From contig NZ_JAQGJM010000033.1 in the NCBI RefSeq assembly GCF_028290625.1, positions 31,371-95,370 on the forward strand: DNA of 64,000 nucleotides, given 5' to 3'. This DNA is from Devosia sp. Its GTDB lineage: Bacteria > Pseudomonadota > Alphaproteobacteria > Rhizobiales > Devosiaceae. Positions 15,798 through 25,253 of the stretch are shown piece after piece (position 1 is the first letter of the stretch; the number at the start of each line of letters is the position of its first letter). The position numbers and the translations under genes are program-made. The notes under the pieces were generated by a model, which made no database searches, had not been told where the DNA came from, and was given only the letters and a program-made list of their open reading frames with translations.

Positions 15798-16463
15798 TTA
15801 CCCCTTCACCAACTTCACCAACGCATCGATCACCGCATAACCATCCGGCGTATTCCACTCCGCCGGCCCTTGCAGCACTGCCAGCTCGCACCCGCTCGCA
15901 TCTAGGATCAAACTCGCCGGCAATCCCACAGTCACCGCCTCCTGCTTCAGCCGGTCGAACGCCGCAAAAGTGTTGTCGGCATAAAGCGGCAAATGGGCGA
16001 ACTTGTTATCCTCAAGGAATGCCTTGGCCTTGCCCAGCCCGTCCTCGCCGATATCCAGATTAATCGGCAGCACCATAAAGTCGTCCGAATTGTACTTAGC
16101 GGCCAACTCGTCCAGCGCCGGCATTTCCTCGCGGCAGGGTACGCACCAGCTTGCCCAGAAATTGACCAGCAGCCCTTTGCCCTTGAAATCGGCGATATCC
16201 ATCGGCTTGCCGGTCGCGTCCTTGAACGCCAGCGTTGAATAGCCGCGCCCTTCGCCGGTCGGGTTGAGCCCGGCCAATTCGCCCACCGAGGCGAAGTCGA
16301 TATCCAGCGCCGCGTCCTTCTGCACCGGGCATTCCTTGGCCGCCGCGCCATTGCCTAGCAAAACCCACGCCGCTATAGCTACCGCCAACACGGCAACCCC
16401 CAGCACGATCAGCAGCCTGATGCGGTTGGAAGCTCCGGGGCGGGGCGCGTTTATATCGGTCAT
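15798..16463 (-). CDS. tlpA: TlpA-type thiol:disulfide interchange protein
   Basis: 221-residue membrane-anchored periplasmic thioredoxin. One N-terminal membrane segment ([20 protein letters not shown]) is followed by a thioredoxin fold with the active site WCVPC in [16 protein letters not shown]. In Bradyrhizobium TlpA is a copper-linked reductant for cytochrome oxidase assembly and lies divergent to argH, as here. An additional cysteine (KECPVQ) sits just after the anchor, and another in DASGCEL, as in other TlpA proteins. Start ATG 16463; the argH start is 22 bp away on the other strand. Confidence 0.9.
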   Translation of the reverse strand: MTDINAPRPGASNRIRLLIVLGVAVLAVAIAAWVLLGNGAAAKECPVQKDAALDIDFASVGELAGLNPTGEGRGYSTLAFKDATGKPMDIADFKGKGLLVNFWASWCVPCREEMPALDELAAKYNSDDFMVLPINLDIGEDGLGKAKAFLEDNKFAHLPLYADNTFAAFDRLKQEAVTVGLPASLILDASGCELAVLQGPAEWNTPDGYAVIDALVKLVKG

Positions 16464-16485
16464 TTCAAGTCCCAAGGATCAGATG

Positions 16486-17934
16486 ATGAGCAACAAGATG
16501 TGGGGCGGACGGTTCAGCACCGGCCCCGATGCCATCATGGAAGAAATCAATTCGTCGATCGGTTTCGACCAGCGCTTGTACCGCCAGGATATCGCCGGGT
16601 CGATTGCCCATGCCACCATGTTGGCGCAAACGGGCATTCTGACGCAGGAAGATCGCGACGCCATCATAGCGGGTCTAACCGAGGTGCTCGACGAGATCGA
16701 GACCGGCGCCTTCACGTTCTCGCGTGCGCTTGAGGACATTCACATGAATGTCGAAAGCCGCCTGCGCGAAAAGATCGGCGATGCCGCCGGGCGCCTCCAC
16801 ACCGCGCGCTCGCGCAACGATCAGGTGGCGACCGATTTCAAGCTCTATGTCCGCGACACCATCGATACGCTGCTGGTGCAGGTCAAAGACCTGCAACTGG
16901 CTTTGGTCAGCCGCGCCGAAGACGAAGCCGAAACCATCATGCCGGGCTTCACCCATCTGCAAAGCGCCCAGCCGGTGACCTTTGGCCACCATCTGCTGGC
17001 CTATGTGGAAATGCTCGGCCGTGACGCCGGTCGGTTGCAGGACGCCCGTGCGCGGCTCAATGAAAGCCCGCTCGGCTCGGCGGCCTTGGCCGGCACCCCC
17101 TACCCCATTGACCGGCATATGACGGCCGAAAAGCTCGGCTTCGACCGGCCGACCGCCAATTCGCTTGACGCCGTCTCCGACCGCGATTTCATCCTCGAAA
17201 CCCTGGCCGCCGCCTCGATCTGCTCCATGCATCTGAGCCGGTTCGCCGAGGAAATGGTGATCTGGTCCTCGGCCCAGTTCGGCTTCATCAAGCTCAGCGA
17301 CAAGTTCACCACCGGCTCCTCGATCATGCCGCAGAAGCGCAATCCGGACGCCGCCGAACTGGTGCGCGCCAAGGTCGGCCGCATCGTCGGCGCGCTGACA
17401 TCGCTGCTGATCGTCATGAAGGGCCTGCCGCTGGCCTATTCCAAGGACATGCAGGAAGACAAGGAGGTCGCCTTCGACGCGCTGGATTCTTTGTCGCTAG
17501 CACTGGCCGCCATGACCGGCATGGTCAAGGACCTGACCGCCAACCGCGAGCGGATGCGCACCTCCGCCAGCGCCGGTTTTTCCACCGCCACCGATATCGC
17601 CGATTGGCTGGTGCGCGAGGTCAATATGCCGTTCCGCGACGCCCATCACGTCACCGGCCAGATCGTTGCGCTCGCCGAGCAGAAGGGCTGCGGGCTGGAA
17701 GGCCTCACCATCGAGGACTTCAAGTTCGTCGACCAGCGCATCGATTCGCGCATCCACAAAGTGCTGACGGTTGAGGCCTCGGTCGCGGCGCGCCAGAGCT
17801 ATGGCGGCACAGCACCAGCCAATGTGCTGATCCAGGCGGCACGCTGGAAGACGCTGCTGACCGGCACGCCGCATGAACCGCGTCCGCTCGGCAAAAAGAA
17901 GCATGGCGGCCATGGCGATGGCGGGGTTGAATAA
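16486..17934 (+). CDS. argH: Argininosuccinate lyase
   Basis: 482 residues. Splits argininosuccinate into arginine and fumarate, the last step of arginine synthesis. The fumarase/aspartase superfamily signature [12 protein letters not shown] is present, plus [13 protein letters not shown] and the catalytic-His region [10 protein letters not shown]. Of two adjacent ATGs (16483, 16486), the second is seven bases after AAGGA. The C-terminus has an extra basic/glycine tail ([11 protein letters not shown]) that should be unstructured. The divergent tlpA start is so close that the argH promoter must lie within tlpA coding sequence. Confidence 0.96.
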   Translation: MSNKMWGGRFSTGPDAIMEEINSSIGFDQRLYRQDIAGSIAHATMLAQTGILTQEDRDAIIAGLTEVLDEIETGAFTFSRALEDIHMNVESRLREKIGDAAGRLHTARSRNDQVATDFKLYVRDTIDTLLVQVKDLQLALVSRAEDEAETIMPGFTHLQSAQPVTFGHHLLAYVEMLGRDAGRLQDARARLNESPLGSAALAGTPYPIDRHMTAEKLGFDRPTANSLDAVSDRDFILETLAAASICSMHLSRFAEEMVIWSSAQFGFIKLSDKFTTGSSIMPQKRNPDAAELVRAKVGRIVGALTSLLIVMKGLPLAYSKDMQEDKEVAFDALDSLSLALAAMTGMVKDLTANRERMRTSASAGFSTATDIADWLVREVNMPFRDAHHVTGQIVALAEQKGCGLEGLTIEDFKFVDQRIDSRIHKVLTVEASVAARQSYGGTAPANVLIQAARWKTLLTGTPHEPRPLGKKKHGGHGDGGVE

Positions 17935-17961
17935 TTTCCTGCTCGGCCTGATGTTGGGTGC

Positions 17962-18678
17962 ATGCAAACTCGCCTGCGTCTGACCCCGGACCACATTGCC
18001 CATGTGCATCGCGATATCCCCGATCCGGGGCCGTCGCTATTGGAGGGGTTTCGCCCCGCCCAAGACGCCGATTACGACGCCGAGATCGACCGGCTGCTGG
18101 CCATTGCGCCGACGCCGGGCGACCTCTGGGTGTTCGGCTATGGCTCGCTGATCTGGAACCCCTGCTACCCCTTCACCGAACAGCGCACCGCTTTGGCGCA
18201 TGGCTGGCACCGTTCGTTCACGCTGGGCTGGGATTTCCGCTTTCGCGGCAACCAGCAGACGCCCGGACTGATGATGGCGATCGATCGCGGCGGCCAGTGC
18301 AAGGGCGTGGTGCATCGCCTCGCGCCCGACACCGCCCGAGCACATCTCGACGTGCTGATCCGCCGCGAGATGAGCATGGTACCCACGGCCTTTCCGGGCC
18401 GCTGGATCACGGTGAAAACCGAAGCCGGTCCGGTTTGCGCGCTAACCTTCGCCATGGACCGCAACAGCCCGCGCTATATCGGCGGCCTCACGCCCGAAGC
18501 CACCGCCGATGTGCTCGCAAAAGCCTGCGGCTTCAAGGGCTCGATGGCCGAATATCTGCATGCCACTGTGCTCAAGCTGGAAGAACTGGGGATCCACGAC
18601 AGCTATTTGTGGCGCCTGCAGGGGCTGGTTGCCGACCGTATCGATGCGGCGCGGCTGGGAGTGCGTCCCGATGCCTAA
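17962..18678 (+). CDS. Gamma-glutamylcyclotransferase (ChaC-like), first of tandem pair
   Basis: 238 residues. ChaC enzymes cleave glutathione to 5-oxoproline and Cys-Gly. The family's substrate loop VFGYGSLIWNP is present, with HRSFTLGWDFRFRGNQQTPG and the probable catalytic glutamate in LIRREMSMV. A 50-residue N-terminal extension precedes the YGSL motif, longer than in minimal ChaC. It starts 27 bp after argH and overlaps the next, homologous gene by 8 bp, so it belongs to the argH transcript or has an internal promoter. Confidence 0.9.
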   Translation: MQTRLRLTPDHIAHVHRDIPDPGPSLLEGFRPAQDADYDAEIDRLLAIAPTPGDLWVFGYGSLIWNPCYPFTEQRTALAHGWHRSFTLGWDFRFRGNQQTPGLMMAIDRGGQCKGVVHRLAPDTARAHLDVLIRREMSMVPTAFPGRWITVKTEAGPVCALTFAMDRNSPRYIGGLTPEATADVLAKACGFKGSMAEYLHATVLKLEELGIHDSYLWRLQGLVADRIDAARLGVRPDA

Positions 18679-19387
18679 GCCCGGCCGCCCGATGGCGCTG
18701 ACCGAACGTCACGTCGCGTTCCTGCAACCGCCGGCCATCGCCGACGAAATGCCCCCGCCGCCCGCCGGCATGATCCAGGCGACGCGGGAGGATCACCTCG
18801 CCACCATTGCCAGCCTGATGACGGAGGAACCCGAAACCAGCGAAGTCTGGTTCTTCGCCTATGGATCGCTGATCTGGAAGCCGGCCTGCGACTTCGTGGA
18901 ATTGCGCACGGGCCTGGTGCGCGGCTGGCACCGCGCGTTCTGCCTGGGTTGGAACAATCGCTTCCGCGGCAGCGACGAAAATCCCGGCCTGATGCTGGCG
19001 CTGGATCGCGGCGGCGCCTGCAAGGGCGTGCTTTACCGCATCCCCGCCAATGCGGTGGAAGACAATCTGGTCAAGCTACTGGAACGCGAAATGGGCTGGC
19101 GGCCCTCGCCATTTCCGCCGCGTTGGGTCACCGTGCAAAGCGGCGAACGCAGCATCCGCGCGCTGACGTTTTGCATTGATCGCAATAGCGGTCGCTATGT
19201 CTCGGGGCTTTCGGTGGAGCAGATCGCCGACGTGCTCGCCACCGCCGTGGGTTCGCGCGGCTCGATGGCCGAATACCTGTTCGCCACCGTTCGCCATCTG
19301 GAAGACCTGGGCATCCACGATCCGCACCTGTGGCAATTGCAGGACCTCGTCGCCAAGCGGATCGACGCGGTTTATGGCACTGGCTAA
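18671..19387 (+). CDS. Gamma-glutamylcyclotransferase (ChaC-like), second of tandem pair
   Basis: 238 residues from ATG 18671, which overlaps the preceding stop by 8 bp; an ATG at 18692 is an alternative. It is a clear paralogue of the gene before it, aligned nearly end to end: FFAYGSLIWKP, HRAFCLGWNNRFRGSDENPG, LLEREMGWRPSPFPPRWVTVQ and EYLFATVRHLEDLGIHD. The glutamate in REM is kept. Such tandem duplication lets two enzymes with different substrates or regulation be made together; which substrates is not visible. Confidence 0.9.
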   Translation: MPKPGRPMALTERHVAFLQPPAIADEMPPPPAGMIQATREDHLATIASLMTEEPETSEVWFFAYGSLIWKPACDFVELRTGLVRGWHRAFCLGWNNRFRGSDENPGLMLALDRGGACKGVLYRIPANAVEDNLVKLLEREMGWRPSPFPPRWVTVQSGERSIRALTFCIDRNSGRYVSGLSVEQIADVLATAVGSRGSMAEYLFATVRHLEDLGIHDPHLWQLQDLVAKRIDAVYGTG

Positions 19388-19453
19388 CCTAAGGCTTCCG
19401 TTTCTCCAACCTCTGCATTAGAGGTCTTGCTCGAAACATCCAACACTCTCGGT

Positions 19454-19538
19454 GTCATTCCGGCGCAGGCCGGAACCCATCCTGAGATGACGCCAATCCC
19501 ACGATCTCAGGATGGGCCCCGGCCTGCACCGGGGTCAC
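19454..19538. repeat. Extragenic palindrome between ChaC and lysA
   Basis: GTCATTCCGGCGCAGGCCGG and the complementary CCGGCCTGCACCGGGGTCAC flank an inner pair CATCCTGAGAT / ATCTCAGGATG. It forms one long imperfect hairpin of about 85 bases in the 183 bp before lysA. The sequence type is a common alphaproteobacterial extragenic repeat. It could stop transcription from the ChaC pair. Confidence 0.75.
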
Positions 19539-19570
19539 ATCGTGGGTGGGGAAATTCCTGAGGAAACGCC

Positions 19571-20830
19571 TTGGTCCACCATTTCCAGCATCGCGACGGC
19601 ACGCTGTTCGCCGAAGACGTCAACCTGAACGAATTGGCCGCCGAAGTCGGCACTCCGTTCTACGTCTATTCCAGCGCCACGCTGCGCCGCCATGTCCGCG
19701 TCGTCAAAGCCGCGTTCGAGGGCATCCCGACTCTGCTGGCTTATGCGATGAAGGCCAATTCCAACCAGGCCGTGCTCAAGCTGATGGCCAGCGAAGGCGC
19801 CGGTGCGGATGTGGTGTCGGGCGGGGAACTCGAACGCGCTTTGGCCGCCGGCATCAAGCCGGACATGATCGTGTTTTCCGGCGTCGCCAAGACTGTCGCC
19901 GAAATGCGCCGGGGCCTTGAAGTCGGCATCCACTGCTTCAACGTCGAAAGCGAGCCTGAGCTCGAACGCCTCGACATGATCGCCGGCTCGATGGGCAAGG
20001 TCGCCCGCGTCTCGGTCCGCATCAATCCCGATGTCGATGCCAAGACCCATGCCAAGATTTCCACCGGCAAGGCCGAGAACAAGTTCGGCATTCCCTATGC
20101 CCGTGCCCGCGAGGTCTATAATCGCATTGCGGGCCTCGCCAATGTGAAGGCCGTTGGCGTCGATATGCATATCGGCAGCCAGATCACCGATCTGGGCCCG
20201 TTCGGCGATGCATTCCAATTGATGGCCGAACTGGTCGGCCAGCTTCGCGGCGATGGCCATGCGATCGAGCATGTCGATGTCGGCGGTGGGCTCGGCATTC
20301 CCTATGACGAGAACGATGCCGCGCCGCCCTCGCCGGAATCCTATGCGCAGGTGATCCGCGACAAGGTTGGCTCGCTGGGCTGCAAGCTGGTGATCGAGCC
20401 CGGCCGGCTATTGGTCGGCAATGCCGGCATCCTCGTCACCAAGGTCGAATATGTGAAGGAGGGCGGCACCAATTTCGTCATCGTCGATGCGGCGATGAAC
20501 GATTTGATCCGGCCCACGCTCTACGAGGCCTATCACGATATCCAGCCGGTCAACCATTCCAACCTCTCGCCGATCACTGCCGATATCGTTGGCCCGGTCT
20601 GCGAGACGGGCGACTATCTCGCCAAGGCCCGCACCATTCCGGGCGTCAAGGAGGGCGACCTGCTCGCCGTGATGAGCGCTGGCGCCTATGGAGCGGTGAT
20701 GGCCTCGACCTACAATTCGCGCGCCCTGATCCCCGAAGTGCTGGTCGACGGCCCGCGCTACCACGTCATCCGCCCACGCAAGTCGATTGCCGACCTGTTG
20801 GCGCTCGATAGCGTGCCCGATTGGATTTAG
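19571..20830 (+). CDS. lysA: Diaminopimelate decarboxylase
   Basis: 419 residues. PLP enzyme for the last step of lysine synthesis. Alanine-racemase-like barrel with the PLP lysine in LLAYAMKANSNQAVLK, the phosphate-binding HVDVGGGLGIPY, EPGRLLVGNAG and the substrate cysteine motif GPVCETGDYLA. The start is TTG at 19571 with GAGGAAA upstream; the next residues (VHHFQHRDGTLFAEDV) match the usual N-terminus of the family. In rhizobial genomes it follows argH closely; here the ChaC pair lies between. Confidence 0.95.
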   Translation: MVHHFQHRDGTLFAEDVNLNELAAEVGTPFYVYSSATLRRHVRVVKAAFEGIPTLLAYAMKANSNQAVLKLMASEGAGADVVSGGELERALAAGIKPDMIVFSGVAKTVAEMRRGLEVGIHCFNVESEPELERLDMIAGSMGKVARVSVRINPDVDAKTHAKISTGKAENKFGIPYARAREVYNRIAGLANVKAVGVDMHIGSQITDLGPFGDAFQLMAELVGQLRGDGHAIEHVDVGGGLGIPYDENDAAPPSPESYAQVIRDKVGSLGCKLVIEPGRLLVGNAGILVTKVEYVKEGGTNFVIVDAAMNDLIRPTLYEAYHDIQPVNHSNLSPITADIVGPVCETGDYLAKARTIPGVKEGDLLAVMSAGAYGAVMASTYNSRALIPEVLVDGPRYHVIRPRKSIADLLALDSVPDWI

Positions 20831-20833
20831 TGG

Positions 20834-20959
20834 CACGCCCTCGTGGTTCGAGGCTCGTAAGAACTCGCACCTCACCATGAGGGCTACTGAGGAATGCGGT
20901 TTACCAGTAGTCCTCATGGTGAGGCGGGAGCATAGCGACCCTCGAACCACGAGGGCGTG
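20834..20959. repeat. Nested palindromic element, copy 1 (126 bp)
   Basis: Perfect 19-base terminal inverted repeats CACGCCCTCGTGGTTCGAG / CTCGAACCACGAGGGCGTG enclose a second inverted pair CCTCACCATGAGGG / CCTCATGGTGAGG. A second copy with the same design lies at 36851-36981. No transposase is present in the window. It is in the gap between lysA and the winged-helix gene, starting 4 bp after lysA. Confidence 0.85.
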
Positions 20960-21019
20960 GCTGGATGCTGCCACACCTTGTCGCCTGCCGCACCATAGTC
21001 TCTGATTCGAGGAGGCACC

Positions 21020-22126
21020 ATGACCATCAAACCCATCACCGACCGCGAACTCAATCGTGCCACCCTGGCCCGGCAGATGATGCTGGAGCGGGTGGATATG
21101 CCGATCCCTGATGCGGTGGCTTTCCTCCTCGGCCTCCAGGCACAGACCACCAATGGCCCCTATCAGGCCCTGTGGAACCGCTTGTCCGACCTCACCCCTT
21201 CGGCGCTGACTGCCCTCATCGCCGACAAGACCCTCCTGCGTGCCACCACCATGCGCACGACGCTGCACCTGCACACCGTGGAGGATATGCGCCTCCTCCG
21301 CCCGCTGCTGCAGCCGGTGCTGGACCGCACTTTTGGTTCCGTCGCCAAGGCCCGTGCCATCAAGGCCGACCGCGCCGCCGTGCGTGCCCTTGGGATCGAG
21401 CTTTTGAACCAGCAACCGATGACTGCCGGCGACTTGGGAAAGCGCCTGCTGGAACAGTTTCCCGAGAGCGATCCCTATGTGCTGGCCCAGGTCGTGCAAG
21501 GCGCCGAGACGCTGGTGCAGATTCCGCCCACCCGAATCTGGGGCCATGGTGGTCCGCCGCTGCTGACCCGCATCGAAAACTGGATCGGCCAGGGCCTCGC
21601 CGAGCCCATCGCCCTGCCGGCGCTGGTGCTGCGCTATCTCGGTGCCTTCGGCCCGGCCAGCGTCAACGACATGCAGCACTGGTGCGGGCTGACCCGGCTG
21701 GCACCGGCCTTCGAGACGGTTCGCGAGCAACTCATCACCCTCACCGCCGAAGATGGCCGCATGCTCTACGATCTGCCGAACGCACCGCGCCCTGATGCCG
21801 ACACTCCGGCTCCGCCCCGTTTCCTGCCCGAGTATGACAACGTCTATCTGGGCTTTGCCGATCGCCGCCGCATCCAGTCCGATCTGGCGCGTGCCCGCAT
21901 GCCGCTGGTCAACGGCTATCCGTCGACCTTCACGGTGGATGGCTTCATCGCGGGCAAATGGTCATTGGCGCGGCGCAAGGATTCAGCGCAACTGACCCTA
22001 ACGCCGTTCCGCAAACTGCTGAAACGCGACCTGGCGGAAATCGAAAAGGAAGGCCACGCCATGGCCGGGTTCCTGACCGAAGGGGCGGCTGCGATCACCA
22101 TCACAGTCCTGCCCGTCGCGGACTAA
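21020..22126 (+). CDS. Winged-helix DNA-binding protein of the AlkZ/YcaQ-like family
   Basis: 368 residues of the HTH_42 family, proteins built from tandem winged-helix domains. Visible: VAFLLGLQAQTTNGPYQALW, TTMRTTLHLHTVEDM, WGHGGPPLL and a C-terminal FTVDGFIAGKW segment. AlkZ and YcaQ members are DNA glycosylases that unhook interstrand crosslinks, with a catalytic Q-x-Q or Q-x-D motif; QAQ here at about residues 40-42 fits the AlkZ-like variant. Enzyme activity is inferred from that motif. AGGAGG precedes the start. It ends convergent with the CpdR-like gene, sharing CTAA. Confidence 0.82.
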   Translation: MTIKPITDRELNRATLARQMMLERVDMPIPDAVAFLLGLQAQTTNGPYQALWNRLSDLTPSALTALIADKTLLRATTMRTTLHLHTVEDMRLLRPLLQPVLDRTFGSVAKARAIKADRAAVRALGIELLNQQPMTAGDLGKRLLEQFPESDPYVLAQVVQGAETLVQIPPTRIWGHGGPPLLTRIENWIGQGLAEPIALPALVLRYLGAFGPASVNDMQHWCGLTRLAPAFETVREQLITLTAEDGRMLYDLPNAPRPDADTPAPPRFLPEYDNVYLGFADRRRIQSDLARARMPLVNGYPSTFTVDGFIAGKWSLARRKDSAQLTLTPFRKLLKRDLAEIEKEGHAMAGFLTEGAAAITITVLPVAD

Positions 22127-22536
22127 GTCGGATCCTGCGCCTGCCGGCCCTGCGACACGATCTCGATCGGGCGCCCCGCCAAGGCGTCATCCACCTTGCT
22201 CAACAGGTCGGCCAGCGTGAATGGCTTGACGATCACGTCGTAGATCAATTCGTGCAGGCCGTGCGCCTGTTCGCGCTGGTCGGCAAAGCCGGTCATCAGC
22301 ACGATGATCACCTGCGGAAAACTGGCCGCCACCGTCAACGCCAGCGCAATCCCGTCCATGATCGGCATCTTGATATCGGATAGCAGCAGGTCGAACCGGC
22401 CCTGCTCCGCATCCATGATTTCGGCCGCCAGCCCACCGTCTTCGGCGGCCACCACTTCGTGCCCCTTCATCTTGAGGGCACTGATCACAAAGGCGCGCAC
22501 CGAGTCATCGTCTTCGGCAACCAGAATTCGGGCCAT
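22123..22536 (-). CDS. cpdR: Single-domain response regulator, CpdR-like
   Basis: 137 residues, a receiver domain without output domain. Acidic pocket EDDD (residues 8-11), phospho-acceptor Asp54 in LLLSDIKMPIMDG, and the conserved Thr and Lys (VLMTGFAD, IVKPF). CpdR in Caulobacter and rhizobia controls ClpXP-dependent proteolysis of cell-cycle regulators; the opening MARILVAEDDDSVRAFV is close to that family. About 15 extra C-terminal residues are non-conserved. Start ATG 22536 overlaps the upstream zinc-ribbon gene's stop in TGATG. Confidence 0.78.
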   Translation of the reverse strand: MARILVAEDDDSVRAFVISALKMKGHEVVAAEDGGLAAEIMDAEQGRFDLLLSDIKMPIMDGIALALTVAASFPQVIIVLMTGFADQREQAHGLHELIYDVIVKPFTLADLLSKVDDALAGRPIEIVSQGRQAQDPT

Positions 22537-23390
22537 CAATGTCCCCCCGTACCGGCAGGCTGGACTGGCGCCGCACTGCGCGTCGATTCACCGCCGGTAA
22601 AGCTGAGCCGCACGCTCACCGCATCGACTGGTGGCAGCGGCAACTGGGTTTCAAATGTAGCACGTTCTCCGGCCATCATGTCACGCACGTCGGGCGTGAC
22701 GCTCCATTCATAGATGCCGTTGCCCGCCCCGTCGATCAGCGTCACCACCACGGCAGGCACCACCACCGGAGCCTTTTGCAGCCCCACGATCTGCGCCGAA
22801 ACCACGAGGACTTCCTTGCCTTCACGCAGGGTCCGCAGGGTGCTCAAACGATCGAATTCCAGACCGATCACATTGACCGGGAGCCCAACGGCCGCATAAA
22901 CGCCGGCCATGGCGGGAAATTGCTCGACCACCTGCACGCGCCCGAAATAGCCGCCGGCGAGCAGGCCCACCAGCACGACAGCGCCCGCGACGCGCGCGAC
23001 CCGGCGCAGCCGCGCCATCGGCAGTTTCGCCACCATGGCATTCTGCCGGCGCAAGAACGCCCGCTGGCGCTTACGGATCAGGGCCGGATCGAGTTTGGGC
23101 GCGTCCTTGGTCTCGGCCTCGTCGTCGGCGTCGAGCGGCGCTTCGATCCGGGCCGCTTGCGCGGCCAATTCGGCTGCTACCCGGCGTTCTTCGGTGGCCA
23201 TGGCGTCGTCCAGCGCATCCTCAGCGACATTGCGCACCAGCGGGTCGCCATCGTCAAAGGCATCGGGATCGAGCGGCTTCTGCGACCAGGCCTGCTGGCA
23301 ATGCGCGCATTGCACCTTGCGGCCCGTCGACCCGATCGCCTCATAGGTGACCTGGTAGCGCGTCTGGCAATGTGGACAGGTAATGATCAT
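22536..23390 (-). CDS. MJ0042-type zinc-ribbon membrane protein
   Basis: 284 residues. N-terminal zinc ribbon with two CxxC pairs: IITCPHCQTRYQV and VQCAHCQQAW. An acidic linker follows, then a single membrane segment (VARVAGAVVLVGLLAGGYFG) and a C-terminal domain typical of the DUF3426-type extracytoplasmic part. In alphaproteobacteria it is commonly divergent from ftsE, as here (214 bp between starts). Function is unknown. It overlaps the CpdR-like gene and probably shares its transcript. Confidence 0.87.
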   Translation of the reverse strand: MIITCPHCQTRYQVTYEAIGSTGRKVQCAHCQQAWSQKPLDPDAFDDGDPLVRNVAEDALDDAMATEERRVAAELAAQAARIEAPLDADDEAETKDAPKLDPALIRKRQRAFLRRQNAMVAKLPMARLRRVARVAGAVVLVGLLAGGYFGRVQVVEQFPAMAGVYAAVGLPVNVIGLEFDRLSTLRTLREGKEVLVVSAQIVGLQKAPVVVPAVVVTLIDGAGNGIYEWSVTPDVRDMMAGERATFETQLPLPPVDAVSVRLSFTGGESTRSAAPVQPAGTGGH

Positions 23391-23604
23391 GGGTCAGACG
23401 AGTTGGGAAAAAGACGCTGCAACGAGCCTAGCGCGATGGGGTTAAAACTCTTGAAATCAACGGCATCTTCCTGCTGCCGAACCATATTTGCACCGTATTC
23501 GCGCGCCATTGGCCTGGGCCTGCGGCATCAGGCGCCAACGCCTGTTATGATGGCGCCGACGATTGATTCGCCCTCACGGCCGATCGCGTCGCAAGGGGGC
23601 AAGC

Positions 23605-24282
23605 GTGGAGCCTGACGGATTGATCGAGTTTTCCGATGTCGGGCTGCGCTATGGCAATGGCCCCGAAATTCTCCGGGACCTCAGCTTTTCCATTGAGCCC
23701 GGCTCGTTCCATTTCCTGACCGGTCCCTCGGGCGCCGGCAAGACCAGCCTGCTGCGCCTGCTGCTGCTGTCGCTCAAGCCGTCGCGCGGCCGCGTCACCA
23801 TGTTCGGCGAGGACGTGACCCATCTCGACCAGGACCGCTTGCTGCAGATGCGCCGCCATATCGGCATCGTGTTCCAGGAATTCCGCCTGCTCGACCATCT
23901 GACCACGTTCGAAAACGTGGCTCTACCGCTGCGCGTGCTCGGCCAGCCCGAAGCCGAATACCGCCCCAATGTCACCGAACTGCTCGAATGGGTTGGCCTG
24001 GGCGAGCGCATGAATGCGCTGCCCTCGCTGCTATCGGGTGGTGAAAAACAACGCGCCGCCATTGCGCGCGCCGTCATCGCCCGCCCAAAAGTGCTGTTGG
24101 CCGACGAGCCCACCGGCAATGTCGATCCCGACCTGTCGAGCCGCCTCGTGCACCTGTTCGCCGAGCTCAACCGCACGCTGGGCATGACCATAATCCTCGC
24201 TACGCACGAATTGCCGTTGCTCGACCAGTTCTCCTATCCGCGCATGCTGCTGTCCAAGGGCGAGCTGGTGATCCATGCTTGA
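23605..24282 (+). CDS. ftsE: Cell division ATP-binding protein FtsE
   Basis: 225 residues. ATPase of the FtsEX complex, which couples divisome activity to cell-wall hydrolases. Walker A GPSGAGKTSLLRL, Q-loop IVFQEFRLLDHLT, signature LLSGGEKQRAAIARAV and Walker B VLLADEPTGNVD are intact. I use the GTG at 23605 with AAGGGGG upstream; the ATG-like start at 23563 adds 14 basic residues. It overlaps ftsX by 8 bp, as usual for this pair. Confidence 0.93.
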   Translation: MEPDGLIEFSDVGLRYGNGPEILRDLSFSIEPGSFHFLTGPSGAGKTSLLRLLLLSLKPSRGRVTMFGEDVTHLDQDRLLQMRRHIGIVFQEFRLLDHLTTFENVALPLRVLGQPEAEYRPNVTELLEWVGLGERMNALPSLLSGGEKQRAAIARAVIARPKVLLADEPTGNVDPDLSSRLVHLFAELNRTLGMTIILATHELPLLDQFSYPRMLLSKGELVIHA

Positions 24283-25213
24283 GATTTTGCGGCTGCTCAA
24301 AGCCATCCTGCCGCGCCGTGGCGGCGCCGCCCCGATCGTGCCCGAGCGCAGCGTCGCCGGCCGAACGCTGCTGCTGATGATCACCATCATGAGCTTCCTC
24401 TCAGCCGTTACGCTGGGCGGCGTGGTGCTGGTGCAAAAGTCCGCAATCGCCTGGTCCGCCGATGTGGGCCGCGAAGTCACCATCCAGATCCGGCCGGTCG
24501 AGGGCGAGGTGATGGAAAGCAATCTGCGCACCGCCGTGGCCTTGGCCGAAGCGACGCCCGGCGTCGCCTCGGCGCGTCCGCTAACCGTCGAGGAAAGTCA
24601 GAAGCTGATCGAGCCCTGGCTCGGCGCGGGCCTCGACCTCAGCGCCATCGAAATTCCGCGACTGGTGGTGGTCCAACTGGGCGATCCGGTCGATGCCGAT
24701 ATCGCCAAGCTCACGCGCGACCTGACCGCCGTCAAAGGCGCGTCGCTGGACACCCACGCCGCCTGGCGCCAGCAGCTCAACACCATGGCCGGCGCCATCG
24801 TGCTCTCCGGCCTGATGGTGCTGGGGCTGATCGGGGTCGCCACCGTCTTGGCGATCATCTTCGCCACTCGGGGCGCCATGGCATCAAACCGCGAAATTGT
24901 CGACGTGCTGCACTATATCGGCGCGTCCAACAAATTCATTGCCGGGGAGTTCCAGGGGCGCTTTTTGTCCATCGGCCTGCAAGGCGGGTTGTTGGGTGCA
25001 CTGGCGGCGACCCTGTTCTTCTTCATCGTCGGCACCGGCGCGGGCAATATGCTGTCGAGCGAGGCCAGTGCGCAGGTCGGCGTGCTATTCGGGCGCTTCG
25101 CGCTGGGCATTGATGGCATTATCGGCATCGCCGCCGTCATTCCGGTGATTGCGGCGCTGACGGCGATCACGTCCCGCCTGACGGTGCGGCGCTTCCTCGC
25201 CCAGACCTCCTAG
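24275..25213 (+). CDS. ftsX: Cell division protein FtsX
   Basis: 312-residue inner-membrane partner of FtsE. Membrane segments: one near residues 30-53 (TLLLMITIMSFLSAVTLGGV), then three C-terminal ones (around 170-195, 225-250 and 270-300). Between them is an extracytoplasmic domain with EGEVMESNLRTAVALAEATPG. The ABC3-type permease motif LHYIGASNKFIAGEFQ contacts FtsE. Followed after the stop by a weak hairpin at 25220-25253. Confidence 0.92.
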   Translation: MLEILRLLKAILPRRGGAAPIVPERSVAGRTLLLMITIMSFLSAVTLGGVVLVQKSAIAWSADVGREVTIQIRPVEGEVMESNLRTAVALAEATPGVASARPLTVEESQKLIEPWLGAGLDLSAIEIPRLVVVQLGDPVDADIAKLTRDLTAVKGASLDTHAAWRQQLNTMAGAIVLSGLMVLGLIGVATVLAIIFATRGAMASNREIVDVLHYIGASNKFIAGEFQGRFLSIGLQGGLLGALAATLFFFIVGTGAGNMLSSEASAQVGVLFGRFALGIDGIIGIAAVIPVIAALTAITSRLTVRRFLAQTS

Positions 25214-25219
25214 CACCGA

Positions 25220-25253
25220 GCGCCTGTCACGTACGTTCTGTACATTCAGGTGC
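25220..25253. terminator. Weak stem-loop after ftsX
   Basis: GCGCCTG (25220-25226) can pair with CAGGTGC (25247-25253), with an inner GTAC/GTAC pair. No T-run follows, so factor-independent termination is doubtful. It may be a processing or protein-binding site instead. Confidence 0.3.

Noticed and set aside
20408..21730. A 440-codon open frame on the minus strand
   Set aside because: It covers parts of lysA and the AlkZ-like gene in antisense and passes through the nested palindrome. No domain is visible.
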